Shown piece by piece: positions 23,229 through 34,120 of a stretch of DNA of 64,000 nucleotides (the stretch's first letter is position 1; every line of letters starts with the position of its first letter). The DNA comes from Anthostomella pinea (taxonomy: Eukaryota; Ascomycota; Sordariomycetes; Xylariales; Xylariaceae), in contig CAUWAG010000004.1 in NCBI GenBank assembly GCA_963556695.1, positions 496,001 to 560,000 of the forward strand. The letters run 5' to 3'. Under the pieces are notes generated by a model. It was not told the origin of the DNA. It saw only the letters and a program-made list of their open reading frames with translations, and did no database searches. Position numbers and translations under genes: made by a program.

Positions 23229-25103
23229 CTAAATGTCACACGGTATGTTGTCCTCTTGAGGAGAACCCAGCAAGTTGTGATACCCCGGCTGCAACTCCTG
23301 GAAGACGCCTTCGGGATCGTACTTTCTCGCCACCTCCACCAGCCTCTCCCGGTTGCCCTCGCCGTAGCCGGCCACAACACTCTGGTGCTGACTCGCATTA
23401 TAGACGAAGTCGTCCGAACGTCCTATCTCGTCCGCGAGCCCCTGGACGAACCTCGTGATGGACTTGCTTATTCGATGGACCGCCGCGTCGTCGGTGGAGT
23501 TGTCCCACGACATGACGACCGTGACCACCATCCTGGGCTCGTCGCCGTCGAGGCCCAGCGGGTTTCCGCCGTTCTTGCGCATGCTCTTGAGCATTGGGGT
23601 GCTGATAGACTGGAACATCAGAGAGGCGGAGAGCCCGAGGATGATTTCCCCAAAGGCCACGACCTGGAGGAAGTAATCAACGATGTGATCCATCATGGCC
23701 CGATCCATCTTCGACGTCGCCGTCCAATACATGTTGCGCTTTCCTGCCGGCTGTCCTTGGGAGAATAGCTCTGTGAGGTTGCTGAGCGTGCGGTTCATGA
23801 ATGCTTGCGACCAGGGCGGTATCTTCAGTGCTGTGAAATACTCCTCAAATACAGAGGGGATGGCTGTTACAGGTGCAGTGTACTGAAGCATCGTACTGGC
23901 GACGACTGACCCCTGCATCCATATATTGTGGGGATCCGGCGCCGAGGCAAGCACAACAACGGCTAGTATATGCGATGCCTTGGGGTTCTTATTGACGCCT
24001 GTGACGGTGATGTTGTAGAAGGCGTCCAGCAATGGCGGTATGCCACCATAAACAGCGTGCGGTGGTGCCCTCAGCTCGGAATCCCCGTCATGAGCCCATC
24101 TTTCCGCGGTGGCCACTCGCGCCTGGCCTACGCCGCCATGGTCGATCGTCAACCCTCCACCCCAGACAAGCCCCTGAGGCAAAGGTACGGTGAAGAAACG
24201 GAACACAGTCACGATCCCCAAGTTGTTGCCTCCTCCACGGAGGGCCCAGTAGAGGTCTGCGTGCTCCCGGGCACTCGCCACGACGACCTCTCCAGATGCC
24301 AGCACGACCTCGAACTCGGCGACGTTGTCACAGGCCAGACCGTGCATGTTCGAGAAGAAGGACATGCCACCTCCGAGGGTCAGTCCACCGACGCCCACAT
24401 CCGAGTTGCGGCCGCCGACGACAGTCAGGTCGTGGGGCTCAAGCGCGGCATAGACGTCGCCCCAGCGGGTGCCTGCTCCGACGGTCACTGTCGCTCGATC
24501 GGCGCTGAGGGTGATGTCGCTGAACGACCTCAGCGAGACGACGATGCCGTTCTCGATGCTTGAGCTTCCCGCGAAAGACGCGTGTCCGCCACCCTTGACC
24601 GCGAATGGGCAGGCTGTCAGGCGAGAGATGAGGAGCTGGATGGCGATGCCCTTGCTGCTTTCTGGTATGAAGATGCACGCAGGAGAGACTTCGGCTTGTT
24701 GCATTGACCAGTAACTGCTAGTGAAGCTGTTATACCCTTCACCATCGGACCTGCTGATCACCTGGCTTCCAAAGACCTGCTTGAGTCCTTGACACTGGAT
24801 ATCACTTAGTCGCGTGGTTATACTATGATGAGGACGGATACACGCTTGACTTACAGCGGATTTGCAATCCAGATTTCCTCGTGTGCTTCCCAATTGAGGC
24901 AAGGTCTCGAGATGCACTTCATGCCTGCGAAGCGCCGCCTCAATCTCGGGGCGGTCGGCTTCCAAGACCTGCTGCGAATGCGGTACCCTTTGAATCGCAT
25001 TGCAGGACTCAGGCAGTATAGCGAAATATAACACGAGCAAAATCGACAGCCATCTGCGTGCGCAGGGACGTGAGAGTGAAATCATCTTGGATGAACGAGG
25101 CAT
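23229..25103 (-). CDS. Secreted FAD-linked oxidoreductase, berberine-bridge (BBE/FAD_binding_4) type
   Basis: An open frame of 624 codons; a 60-nt stretch (24795-24854) has donor GTAAGT and acceptor CCAG and is a likely in-frame intron, giving SACQGLKQVFGSQ and about 604 residues. A signal peptide is visible (WLSILLVLYFAILPESCNA). The FAD domain has FAVKGGGHASFAGSSS (its His is the usual 8-alpha flavin attachment site), VGAGTRWGDVYAALEP, GRNSDVGVGGLTLGGGMSFF and LYWALRGGGNNLGIVT. The BBE domain ends in KYDPEGVFQELQPGYHNL. Such enzymes oxidise small molecules and are frequent in fungal secondary-metabolite clusters. Here the neighbours are a PKS tail and a P450 fragment, so an original role in that pathway is plausible. 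No lesion seen. Confidence 0.85.
   Translation of the reverse strand: MPRSSKMISLSRPCARRWLSILLVLYFAILPESCNAIQRVPHSQQVLEADRPEIEAALRRHEVHLETLPQLGSTRGNLDCKSAVSQACIRPHHSITTRLSDIQCQGLKQVFGSQVISRSDGEGYNSFTSSYWSMQQAEVSPACIFIPESSKGIAIQLLISRLTACPFAVKGGGHASFAGSSSIENGIVVSLRSFSDITLSADRATVTVGAGTRWGDVYAALEPHDLTVVGGRNSDVGVGGLTLGGGMSFFSNMHGLACDNVAEFEVVLASGEVVVASAREHADLYWALRGGGNNLGIVTVFRFFTVPLPQGLVWGGGLTIDHGGVGQARVATAERWAHDGDSELRAPPHAVYGGIPPLLDAFYNITVTGVNKNPKASHILAVVVLASAPDPHNIWMQGSVVASTMLQYTAPVTAIPSVFEEYFTALKIPPWSQAFMNRTLSNLTELFSQGQPAGKRNMYWTATSKMDRAMMDHIVDYFLQVVAFGEIILGLSASLMFQSISTPMLKSMRKNGGNPLGLDGDEPRMVVTVVMSWDNSTDDAAVHRISKSITRFVQGLADEIGRSDDFVYNASQHQSVVAGYGEGNRERLVEVARKYDPEGVFQELQPGYHNLLGSPQEDNIPCDI
24795..24854 (-). 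other. Probable 60-nt in-frame intron of the FAD oxidase
   Basis: Donor GTAAGT after CKSA and acceptor CCAG before CQGLKQVFG. Its length is a multiple of three and it contains no stop, so the frame stays open either way. Removing it restores the usual family spacing. Confidence 0.65.
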
Positions 25104-26280
25104 CCAAAGGTTAACGTTCGGACGTTATCTTCATGATGACGGCGGTAACCAAGGAGGGGAAGAGCAATCTTTCATCGGCCCTACTAAATTAAATCCTTCA
25201 GCGATGCTATACCATACACTCTCCACCGGGTATGTTTTACCCCCTCAGCCATAACCAACAAGTCTAAGTCTTCAGATATGGCAAGCCACACTTTTGCTGT
25301 CTTTGAGTCAACCTCCAAAGACTTCGGTAGGTCTTCTCAGAGAGGCATGGTATATTCCCGGCCCTCTCGTAACGCAGGTCGCGGGGTTTCGGCTGAGCGG
25401 GATGGTAACATCGCTCAACGCTTCGCCAAGCTATATGCTGTTCGTGTCACATTCACCATGCTTGGAGAGCATTTCGCACACGTATGCCCAGCAGAAGTTC
25501 TGCAGTCGGCTGGCGAGCATGACAGCCAAATACTTGATACCCTGCCCGTCAGGTTGCGGGTTTCTCCGTGGTTGCCGCATACGGGAGCAGCTTGCCATCG
25601 TGGACCAGGACGGAGCACTGAGGCGCCTTGAAGGGGTACGATCTGCCCCGTGGCTCTATATGCGGTGATAGGCGACCTCTGTTGATTGACTGTTCGTTTG
25701 GTCCCCTTTGGCTTATATTCATCTGATATGTATGAACCACTTCCCCAGGGCTACTCCCTCTTCTTCCCCGGCCTGACACTCGACTCCTGCACCACTTTAT
25801 CCTAGAGACGTTTCTCTATACCCAGCGAAATTGCGGAAGCCGCATCGGGGCCTCAATAAGACGATGGAGGCATACAATGAGGCTGCCGCTTTCTTGCGAC
25901 GATGTTTTAGCCCAGGGCAGAGACCCTACAAGAAACATCCTGGCCGGCTCTCCTCGGTCAATCGGTACTTTTGGGCACGTTCGCCTTGGAAACTCTTTGG
26001 CATTGGCCCACAACTGGCGACTAATACACAATAGGAAGACCCAAGCCTGTGTGATCACGAGCTTGGCTTCCGCCCCGCGTCAACTCATGGGCAGTTGAAG
26101 CGACATAGTACATAGGTTTACACAGTGGTCGCCCTTTCACTATAAGGGAGAAGGTAACGGTGTAATTTCACATGCTACTTGCAAACCAGACCAAGAAAAC
26201 ATAATTTGCTGCCACACGCCTTTCATTGAGACGTAACCCATACCCTCCAGCGTTCTCAACCCCCTCTTCTCCAGAAGGCG
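25104..26280. other. Intergenic with an unassigned open stretch at 25.3-25.7 kb
   Basis: Upstream region of the FAD oxidase and downstream of the PKS remnant. Two overlapping plus-strand open frames at 25278-25668 show no family I recognise and look like chance. Confidence 0.35.
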
Positions 26281-26860
26281 TTAACCTTCTTGGACATCGG
26301 TGAGTTTCTTCTCCACGAGAACAGACAGATCTTCAAGACTCATCGTTGTGCTCAAAAGGTCCAGGAATGGTACGTCCACCTTGAAAGTATTCCAAAACCA
26401 GGCTCCGAAGTCGGCCGCGAGCATGCTGTCCATACCCAATTGCGCCAGCGCCTTGTGGCCATCAACATGGTCCAGGGGAATCAAGACGAGTTTCGAAACC
26501 CTTTTCCGTAAAAGACGTAAAACTGCCGCTCGTAGCGAGCCTGCGTCAACTTCAGACACGAGGGCCGCTCCGACGCTGAATTGAAGAACTTTCAGCCAGG
26601 GAGTAGTGGCTACATGTGCCGTGCGTCGCGGTCCCCCTTGGCTAGCAGTGCTGGCTTCCTGCTCTGCAACCAGTGCCGACAACAGTATCAAGGCACGAGG
26701 ATCCTGTAAAGTACCATTGTCGACCTCGAACCCCCTAGACATGAGATCGCAAAGCCCAAAGGGCTCGAGACCCGTCAACATATGTGGCCCACGAATGTTG
26801 TCGTCGAATCGCCCTTGGTCGTTAGCCTGGCGTGAACTGACGTGGGAGTACGATCTCTTC
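26281..26860 (-). pseudogene. Orphan C-terminal tail of a highly reducing polyketide synthase (ACP domain)
   Basis: The frame reads TGLEPFGLCDLMSRGFEVDN and LQDPRALILLSALVAEQEAS, matching the linker after the ketoreductase in fungal HR-PKSs. The acyl-carrier domain follows: LRAAVLRLLRKRVSKLVLIP, then the phosphopantetheine motif GMDSM (Ser at residue 119 of the open frame from 26781), FWNTFKVDVPFLDLLS and LEDLSVLVEKKL. The frame upstream carries RFDDNIRGPHM before losing homology near 26.85 kb. A full HR-PKS has about 2,400 residues; KS, AT, DH, ER and KR domains are absent from the window. The next sequence upstream belongs to a P450. The carrier motif itself is intact, yet a free-standing start is not evident, so I call it a remnant. 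Confidence 0.8.
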
Positions 26861-26989
26861 GGGTAAATAATAACTCAAACTTATTAGCAGGCTACTGCGT
26901 TACTAGGATGGGAAGCGAGATCGGTGTTTGAAACTAGGTCCTGGCATCGTCTGTCACGATGAACAAAGCTTCACTATCGTAGCCCCTAT

Positions 26990-27700
26990 GCCACCAAAGG
27001 GGTTGAAATGCAATTTATTAGGGAGCTGACAGTCGAGCAACGACCGACGGAGCTTACGCTTGCGGCGGTGGACGTTCTTGTCGATGGCATTGAAGATATT
27101 GACTGTGCCATTAGCTTGCCTGGTCAGGTCATAAACGAACGACTTTCCCACCCGATCGTTCAAGTAGATGTCTTCAAGATTAGCGAAACGACCGTGGGTG
27201 GTAATCTTGGGGATGGATTCACCTTGTAAGGCCGGGACTGAATTGAACACAAGTCTCTCCGGGCCGTGCCTGACTATTGGGGCCTGTGATGATAAGTGAG
27301 CTTCGTTACCATGAAGCGGGCTTGACATGTACACACCGTACTTGAGATGATTCTCCCGCGTAGCGAGGTGCAGTCTCTGTAGCAAAACGAAGTATCCAGC
27401 ATAGGCGTCAGATAGCTTCGCGAGGATGGGTCCGGGGTGTTTTCTCAGCGGATGAAGTAGAATGCGGTAAATGTAAAGATAGAGAAACTTGAGCGTTCGT
27501 CAGCCATACATACACCTTTTGGTTTGAAGTCAGCTCGGCTGACTTACGTAGAATACGGCAGCGCAAATGCCATATCTCGCGAGGCCTACGCAGATACCCA
27601 CGTAGCTGGACATGTTGGCGGCAACCAGGTGAATCATCAGATAGACGGTGATTGAGATAATTATCGTAGTTGGTAAGTGATGCACTGCTTCCTTGGTGTT
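26990..27700 (-). pseudogene. Cytochrome P450, N-terminal part only
   Basis: Membrane-anchor sequence (SITVYLMIHLVAANMSSYVG, LARYGICAAVFY) is followed after an intron by YRILLHPLRKHPGPILAKLS, the proline hinge of fungal P450s. Further exons read LHLATRENHLKYG, PIVRHGPERLVFNSVPALQ, then DIYLNDRVGKSFVYDLTRQA and NVHRRKRKL. Introns with GTGTAC/CAG and GTGAAT/AAG boundaries fit. Homology stops after helix C; the I-helix, ExxR, PERF and haem-Cys regions are missing. The PKS tail follows downstream. The family looks like those found in fungal biosynthetic clusters. Confidence 0.75.
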
Positions 27701-28138
27701 TGCTGGTCGAGGCGCTCACAAACACACACGCATCAAAGAAGGTCAAACGCGATGATATCCACAAAGCTGATCACCTTGCCGGCAAAACACAGATTGAGAC
27801 GAGATATGATCTTGTCGAAAACCTACATTGTGATTAAGGTGATGGTTTCTCGGGTCTGCCTTTTAGGCTCTGCTGATGTTGGCTCGTGGATGCACACAAA
27901 CCTGCTTGAAACAAGGGATGGCTTTTACTTACATAACCAGGGCGATACCAATGTACTCACAAAACCGAGAAACTCGCCAAAAACCCCCTCCAAAGCTCAA
28001 TATCCGGACCGCTTCAGGACAATGACCCAAGAGCGTAACAGAGATAAACGATCGGTCGGTGTTGACACTCGGAGAATTTTTGTATTGAAAGGGGGGAGAT
28101 ATTATTACACTGGGAGTCCTATGCATGATACACCAGGC
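27701..28138. other. Intergenic
   Basis: About 440 bp between the P450 N-terminal fragment and the lectin-like gene. A frame near 27770-27840 (FDKIISRLNLCFAGKVISFV) might be the lost first exon of the P450 but cannot be joined with confidence. Confidence 0.35.
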
Positions 28139-29621
28139 TCACGGAAAAACTCTGCCAACATAAACGAAACTGCTCGGGTCCAACTGGTCCAGGGAATACT
28201 CCAGAATCTCGTCGTTGGTCATACCGTAAAACATGGCGTCCTCGCTGGTCGATACTGCCGAGAAATTGAGCGCTGACGGACCTCCGCTGAATTTGACAAT
28301 CGGTATGGAGTGCCACTGTTGAGCCCACCAGTCGCCCGTAACTGTGCCATTTGGAAGCAGGGCCAGGGACAGCGTCTCGGTGAAGTTCCTCATCACCGTG
28401 GCGGCAAATTGCAGCATCGGTGAGGGCAGCGGCAGGTCGGAGATCAAATATCCATCTGGACACTGTGTCAGTCTTGAGAGTCCTCGGGCACTCTCTGGAA
28501 ACCTGCGAAATGCCAAATGGTGACGCACCGTCGGGATCCCACGCCCCGTTAAAACCTGTCTTCTGCATCGAGCCGCCCGTAGCGGAGGTCAGGCTCTCGG
28601 ACACAAGGGCCACCCGGTCGGCCCAGACTCCGTCCAGCTGCGCCGTGATCGCCAGGCTGGAGTTGTCGGCCACGCCGCCTCGGCCGACAGCGTTGGGTGC
28701 GTTGACCCAGTGGCTTGCGTTGGCCATGTTGATGTTGCCGTCGGGGGCCTGGTAAGCCACCAGCCAATTGCCGATGCAATCGCCGAGCCGGCAGCGTTGC
28801 CACGCCGCGTCCAAGTCGGAGCCCGGCATGGTGCGCAACGTCGCGCCGTTGAGATTGTCAAACTCCCAGGCCTCGGGGTGCGCGGTGGGACTCAGGAGCC
28901 TGACGTTGCGGATTGAGTAATTTGGTGTGAGGAACCACAGTTGGACCTCGATGGTAGTGTTGTTGTACTTGCAAGCCGCGCTCGCCAGGGGCGTATTGGG
29001 CAACGGGTTCAGCGAAGTCGTGGGGCCTTTGATGATTTGGGTCAAGTTGGTCGTACTCCAGGTCGTGTTCTGCACATCCCATCGCCGCGCTATGATGGAA
29101 TTGTAGGGATCTTGAAAGAAGACAGCTCGGTGGGCAAAGCCCTCGGCGTCGGTCCAATTAGTGGATTTGAGCCTTGACGAGCTCAGGACGTTGATGTTCG
29201 CAATTCCCGGCTTACTCACTGTGTTGTTGCTTGGTACGCCTGTGCTTGAATCACCGCCTGGGTCAGGCGATGTCTCCTGGTTGTGGTGGTTCACCAGTAA
29301 GGCGCCCTCAACGCCCCCCGCGGTTGCGCCGACGATCACCAGTAGTACGATCACAACGGTGATGTAAAATATGCGTCTTTGTATACCGCAGATAGTCGAT
29401 ACGGGCTTTCGTTCGATAACGGGAGGTTGAGGGCTGTGAGGGCGCTCTAAAGTCGCGTATGCTTCTGGATCATTCACGCTGCGTGGGAGCTGCGCGGCAG
29501 GTACGACTTGGGGATAGAGACTGTCGTGCTGATGTGTACCCTCTTTCTGGCTTATGTCTCGATCATAAGGGCCATGAAACTCGACACCTCGAATCTCGAG
29601 GGTGCTGAAGGGTTGCTGCAT
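28139..29621 (-). CDS. Type II membrane protein with fucose-lectin-like beta-propeller ectodomain
   Basis: I start at ATG 29621 (MQQPFSTLEIRGVEFHGPYD), because the 53 upstream codons of open frame look non-coding. Residues 1-82 are cytosolic and Pro/Glu-rich, 84-106 form one TM (IFYITVVIVLLVIVGATAGG), and the rest is extracellular with many N-glycosylation sequons (NNTT, NWT, NTTW, NLT). The repeated pattern of short Trp-rich strands (RLKSTNWTDAEG, RRWDVQNTTWSTTNL, NWLVAYQAPDGNINMA) resembles the fungal fucose-specific lectin fold. The last exon, 28139-28462, joins in phase after an intron of only 40 nt (28463-28502, donor GTTTCC, acceptor ACACAG), giving 480 residues. If that intron is not spliced a different C-terminus results. 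Ligand unknown. Confidence 0.7.
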
Positions 29622-31643
29622 TGCAAATGTCCTCTGATACTCAACAAGAGCTGAGGCAATCAAGCTCAAGATGGATGTGCCATTGCCCAGCTGATACCTG
29701 ACTTTGTTTATCAGCGTTCGTCCCCCAGTTTGAACTGGCAAAGCACCTTCTAGAGGCATGGTACACGGAAAGGGGGCCAAAGCACTCAGTAGCCCCCACG
29801 AGGCACTTCGGCCCTAGGTCGTCTATATGGCACAGATTGGGGGCCAGCCGACATACTGCTAGGACTATCCGTCTCGGGTCGCTTCAGCCTCGACACGCAT
29901 ATCCTCGACGATGACTCATTGGTCGGGACGTTCGTGTCTTCATTTATATAAACACCCGATGTGTCCTTCCACGGCAGCCTTGGCGAGGCAAATGTCCAGT
30001 AATTCCCTGCTCTGCGTAAAAGCACCAATGGCTGAAGTGTGAAATACTTCTAGCCATCCAGTGGTATCAGCAATGCCACATCTTCGCAAATCAGCTGAGG
30101 CGGTACTTTGCAATTACCTTGTAGTCTGCTCTTCCACTCTTCCATAGGTGGAATAGGGGCTGCGGTGGTGAAATTGTGCTCGCCTCACAGATAATGCCAG
30201 GCCCAGCTTTCCACACTGAGCTTGTTCTCTCCTCTAGTAATGCAATAGCATGTCAGCGTATTTGAGTCCTCACCCCAGAAGAGATCCTACCTGTCAAAGT
30301 TTCAGTTCCTGTATATTGGCGAGACCTTTGCGTGGGTGGACCACTACGGCCATAGCTTGGACATCGAACAGGTGGCTATCGACTACCCTTATCTCTGTCG
30401 TTGAGACGCCAGAGAAGAGGCCTCAGACCCACCCATGATTCAGCAACAATAAAGGGGCTGACTGAACGCCACAAGCTGCGAAGAGCATTTGGACATATTG
30501 GACATCAATTAGCGCAGGGGCACTTCACAGCGTATTTGGATGCTGGAGTCTCTAATCGAACTGGCACACATTGTTAGAAGCTTGCGACTTCCATCCAGTT
30601 CGCTAACCACAGTAGATCACCTACAGCATATGAAGTCTCAGCGGCTATCCCCGCCCAGAATAGGCAGTATCGTGATCGGTATCAGGCTTATTTAAGGCAG
30701 AGCGGACGGGATGCCCAGTTCTCCTGATCCTATGGTCGTATGTGGAAGAAATTTGCCAACTACAATTCATACACTCTAGAGCTTCCAGGGGCCTGTCTGG
30801 AAGACAAGGTACTGCAGTCAGAAGCTTGGAGAAATTGATAGCAGGAGTTTGAGGCCGTGAATTGTACGTTCAAGGTTCTAATAACCAGGAAGTATCATTG
30901 TTATGAATTTGGTTTCTTATTTCATCCATGACGCGTGTTGCTGGCAAGGGGTCTCTCATATCTATCGACCGGTCACCATTGCTGAAGGTATCCCTACAAG
31001 CAATGGGCTTCAGTATACCTGCTTGGCGGGTTTCCTATTATTGAAAAGGGCAAAGCGGAAAGAAGGTTATGCATACATGACGTTCGGCCTGGCGAGCCGT
31101 GTGAAGCCGAGAGACGTGAGCTGGTATTCGATCTGGTTCTGTAGCAGGTTCGGGCCTAAAGACCTACCCCAGATGCACATGTTGGCGACTTGATACGAGA
31201 AAAATGCAAGCTATATTCCTACCCCTAGCAATACCAAGTGCTGGCTAACCCTACGTGACTCGTCCACTCATATCCGTCATCCGCGATGCGAACACACCTC
31301 TGCCGCAACGAAAGAACAACGCGTTTTCCCACCAAACCCCCCAAGACTACAGAGACTCAATTACTATAGACAGATAAACAGTAAACAGAGTCCAACGGGG
31401 TTATGAGTTGTCTGTGTGTGAAGCTCCCGTGCTGCGCCATCGACCATTACGGATAGTATTGCTGTATGGACTCGAAATAGCAACTCCAATAAAGCACACC
31501 GGGTAGAAAGGGGAAAATGGGCCACATAGACGTGACAGGTATCAAATGGATAGTCAAAGCCGCATACCAACAACGCCTGACTGACGCCGTTGAACGCCAC
31601 ATTCGAAGACCCAGAGTAAATATGAAAGGTAAGGCAAAATTGT
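29622..31643. other. Intergenic, 2 kb
   Basis: Upstream region of the lectin-like gene and general gene-poor DNA. No conserved ORF, RNA gene or transposon end recognised. Confidence 0.4.
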
Positions 31644-31925
31644 TCAGGCTGCAAAGAAGTCTTGCGCAAAAGCGGCAGACATTGGCTTGCGCCCCCCAGC
31701 GTCCCACAGTTGTAAGAATTGGATGAAAGCAGCCGCATTGGCTGGTTTTTGCCTGCGAAGTTGCGCAATACGACGTGCAAGGAGGTATACCTCTGGGTTT
31801 TCTGCGATCAGGATGGAGGTAGCGTTCATATTGGCGGCGTCAGAGTCGGCCTTTCCCACTTGGATTGATGGTTGGGGATTGACTGGTAACTGATCGAACT
31901 GTGCCTGCGCGATTGGAAAGCTCTA
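31644..31925 (-). other. In-frame 93-codon extension beyond the TAG of the HeH-like membrane protein gene
   Basis: After the stop TAG of the neighbouring coding sequence (31923-31925) the same frame stays open for 93 codons to a stop at 31644. The conceptual tail looks protein-like: ASFPIAQAQFDQLPV-type linker, then SILIAENPEVYLLARRIAQL, AAAFIQFLQLWDAGGRK and SAAFAQDFFAA. It could be a readthrough extension, the former C-terminus of a gene that gained a stop, a small separate gene starting at an internal ATG, or chance. I know of no family match. Confidence 0.4.
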
Positions 31926-33223
31926 CTTCTTCAACACAGCGTCGTAGATGGAGAAGATGCCGGTGATAGCAGCTCCGACAAGCATACCCTTGTAGCCGCC
32001 GTACACGGCTGTGTTGATGCGCGCGATTGAGAACTCATTGATCCAACCACCGAAGGTGATACCTTGACCGTAGACCACGAATGATAGAAGGGCCTTGACG
32101 ATGCTGAAGGTCAATGGATCGATCGCCGAGTCCTGCACGGGAGCGGCGCGGCGAGTAACGCGCCCGGGTTGAGCGCCCGTGGTCATGTTGACAAAGTAGC
32201 CAGCGATGCTTGGGAGAACGATGCTCGTGAAAGCCCAGAGGAGCGCAGGCGACCAGAAAGACGCGGTGAGCAGCAAGAACATGTCCGGGATGAAGACCGG
32301 GTAGTCGCTAGTGCCGAGAAAGGAGACAGCCGGGATGGTGAAGGCATATCGGTCGGCGAGGATCTCCGGGCGGAGGAAGTACATTTCGAAGGCGGTTACG
32401 GCAAACAAGACCGAGCTGACGGTTGACAAGGTCTCACGTGTCGCGTGGGTTGCCTCCGTAATGCCCAACTCCTTGTACATGGACGCGGCGCGGGTCCTCA
32501 AGGCGATGGTGGAACGGTCGACGGCGTCGGCGACGTCGGCCGGCGTGGCTGGCAGAGGAATGCGGCTCGCGAGCGAAAGGGCGCGGGCAGGAGTGTGCGC
32601 GATAGCTGTTGAGGTGCTGGTAGGCTCGTCTTCGGACCTGAGCGGGAAATTGTTAGTGGACGCGTCGCGAGACACAACAAGCAGTGGCGCGCGCGATGCG
32701 ACTTACTCGGTAGGGGGTAGAAGGAGCTCTTCAGCAGCTCTGGTAGCGCGACGTCTTGAGACCCTGAGCTTCTCTACGGGGCCGTCGGCATCCCTCTTGA
32801 AGGGAGAACCGATGGTCCTTGCGCGACTCGAGTAGTAGTTCGCCAGCTTGGGATCTGAGGAGAAGAGTGACGAGTTTTCGGCAAGGTGCTCGTCGAGGGC
32901 AAGCTCCAACTCGGTCTTCTTGAACGTTTCGTAGCTGTTCGATGAAGTAACAGGTCAGCTATGTGCCTCTTTGCCTCGAGGTGGCGCGTGTATTTCGCGA
33001 TGGTTGTCTCTCAGGTCCTGCTCGCAGTTCCAGAAAGCAGCGACGGGTTTCAGCGCCACGCCCGACAGACAACGCCGCATTACATTCCAATGCACGGCAA
33101 GACAGCACTTAAAGAAAGAACGTGTTGAGTAGGATGGATAGCGTACTTCGTGAGACCGGCATGCTCTGCCAGCTCGGTCAGGTCGGACTTGCGCTGTCGC
33201 GACAGCCAGCTGTTTGTAGACAT
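31923..33223 (-). CDS. Membrane protein with N-terminal HeH/SAP-like domain, function unknown
   Basis: Exons 33147-33223, 32707-32934 and 31923-32637 join in phase to 340 codons (339 residues) with good donors and acceptors. The N-terminus (SRQRKSDLTELAEHAGL, then YETFKKTELELALDEHL) is a helix-extended-loop-helix or SAP-like motif. A basic region KLRVSRRRATRAAEE follows. The second half has hydrophobic segments (VSSVLFAVTAFEMYFL, VFIPDMFLLLTASFWS, LLWAFTSIVLPSIAGYFVNM, FSIVKALLSFVVYGQGI, MLVGAAITGIFSIYDAVL). SAP/HeH plus TM segments suggests a chromatin-tethering or nuclear-envelope role, which is inference only. A (GATGGC)n run sits just upstream of the ATG. The frame remains open for 93 codons past the TAG. 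Confidence 0.8.
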
Positions 33224-33230
33224 TTTGGGG

Positions 33231-33262
33231 CGATGGCGATGGCGATGGCGATGGCGATGGCG
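33231..33262 (+). repeat. (GATGGC)n hexanucleotide microsatellite in a 5' leader
   Basis: About five and a half perfect copies of GATGGC, starting roughly 8 bp upstream of the ATG at 33223 on the minus strand. It would be transcribed as part of the 5' leader. Confidence 0.9.
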
Positions 33263-33560
33263 AATGTGGGATGAGTTAGGAGTTAGTGATGGGTATCGAT
33301 GTGGTCGCCTAAGGTTTGCGACCAAGATGCAATGTTCTCTCTGTTAATAAAAGCAGCTGGTGGTCCGCGACAAACTTGGGGAAAGCGTATTCTTGCTGAT
33401 GGGTGGGCAATGGGTTTTAGAGATTTACCGCGTTGCGAGAGAGAGGGGCGTGTGTCTATGTTGACGCGAGTGGAGTGGAGTGTTCAATTGTTTTGTTTTG
33501 GTGGTCCCGGTCAGGCCGACAGGCCGATGGAGAAAGCTAGAAAGCGGTAGCGGTCTGACA

Positions 33561-33607
33561 GCGGGAGTGGGCGGGCTGGCGGGAGTGGGCGGGCTGGCGG
33601 GCGGGCG
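33561..33607 (+). repeat. GC-rich tandem repeat
   Basis: Two copies of an 18-nt unit (GCGGGAGTGGGCGGGCTG) followed by GCGGGCGGGCGG. Confidence 0.8.
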
Positions 33608-34120
33608 GCACTGCGGCAAGCGCTGCTGGAAGCCCTCCACTGGTTTGGAAGTAGGTATGGGGCAGCCGCGGGCCAAAAACGTTCTGGAGCAAGGATTACG
33701 ATTCCGACATGATTGTTGACAGCGCAGTCACGACTCACAGATTTTTCTCTCAAGAATTGGGGACTTCCACAACACCATCAACACTCGACTAATAAGTACT
33801 CGACAAAAGGGAGTGATAGACAACTTCAGAAGTGTCATGATGGATTCATCAACCACTTTCGTCGTCTTTTCTGGACTACTCATCAGGTCTCTAATCGCCG
33901 TTCAATGTTGACCTGTAAAACGCTAGTTAAAAAGTCAAGTTCGGACAATAGCGGCGCCAACGTCTATCATCTCTGTACCTCACGTAGGTAGAAACAGACA
34001 CCGTCGATCAGAGAGAAGAATTATTTTTTAGAACACAACTCACCCACTCTTAAACCCACAAACATCTCCCCTCACCACACCAACCTCACGGAACACACCA
34101 CTTCCCACGCAACCCCAACT

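Larger units (their letters stand above)
33224..34120. other. Upstream region with simple repeats
   Basis: Contains the (GATGGC)n run at about 33231-33262 and a G-rich tandem (GGGCGGGCTGGCGGGAGT type) at 33561-33607. No gene recognised; the short open frames on both strands are repeat-driven. Confidence 0.5.

Noticed and set aside
23148..24563. Plus-strand open frames of about 200 codons
   Set aside because: Antisense shadows of the GC-rich FAD oxidase gene.
25278..25668. Possible small gene on the plus strand
   Set aside because: Two overlapping frames with no recognisable motif, no splice structure and no supporting context.
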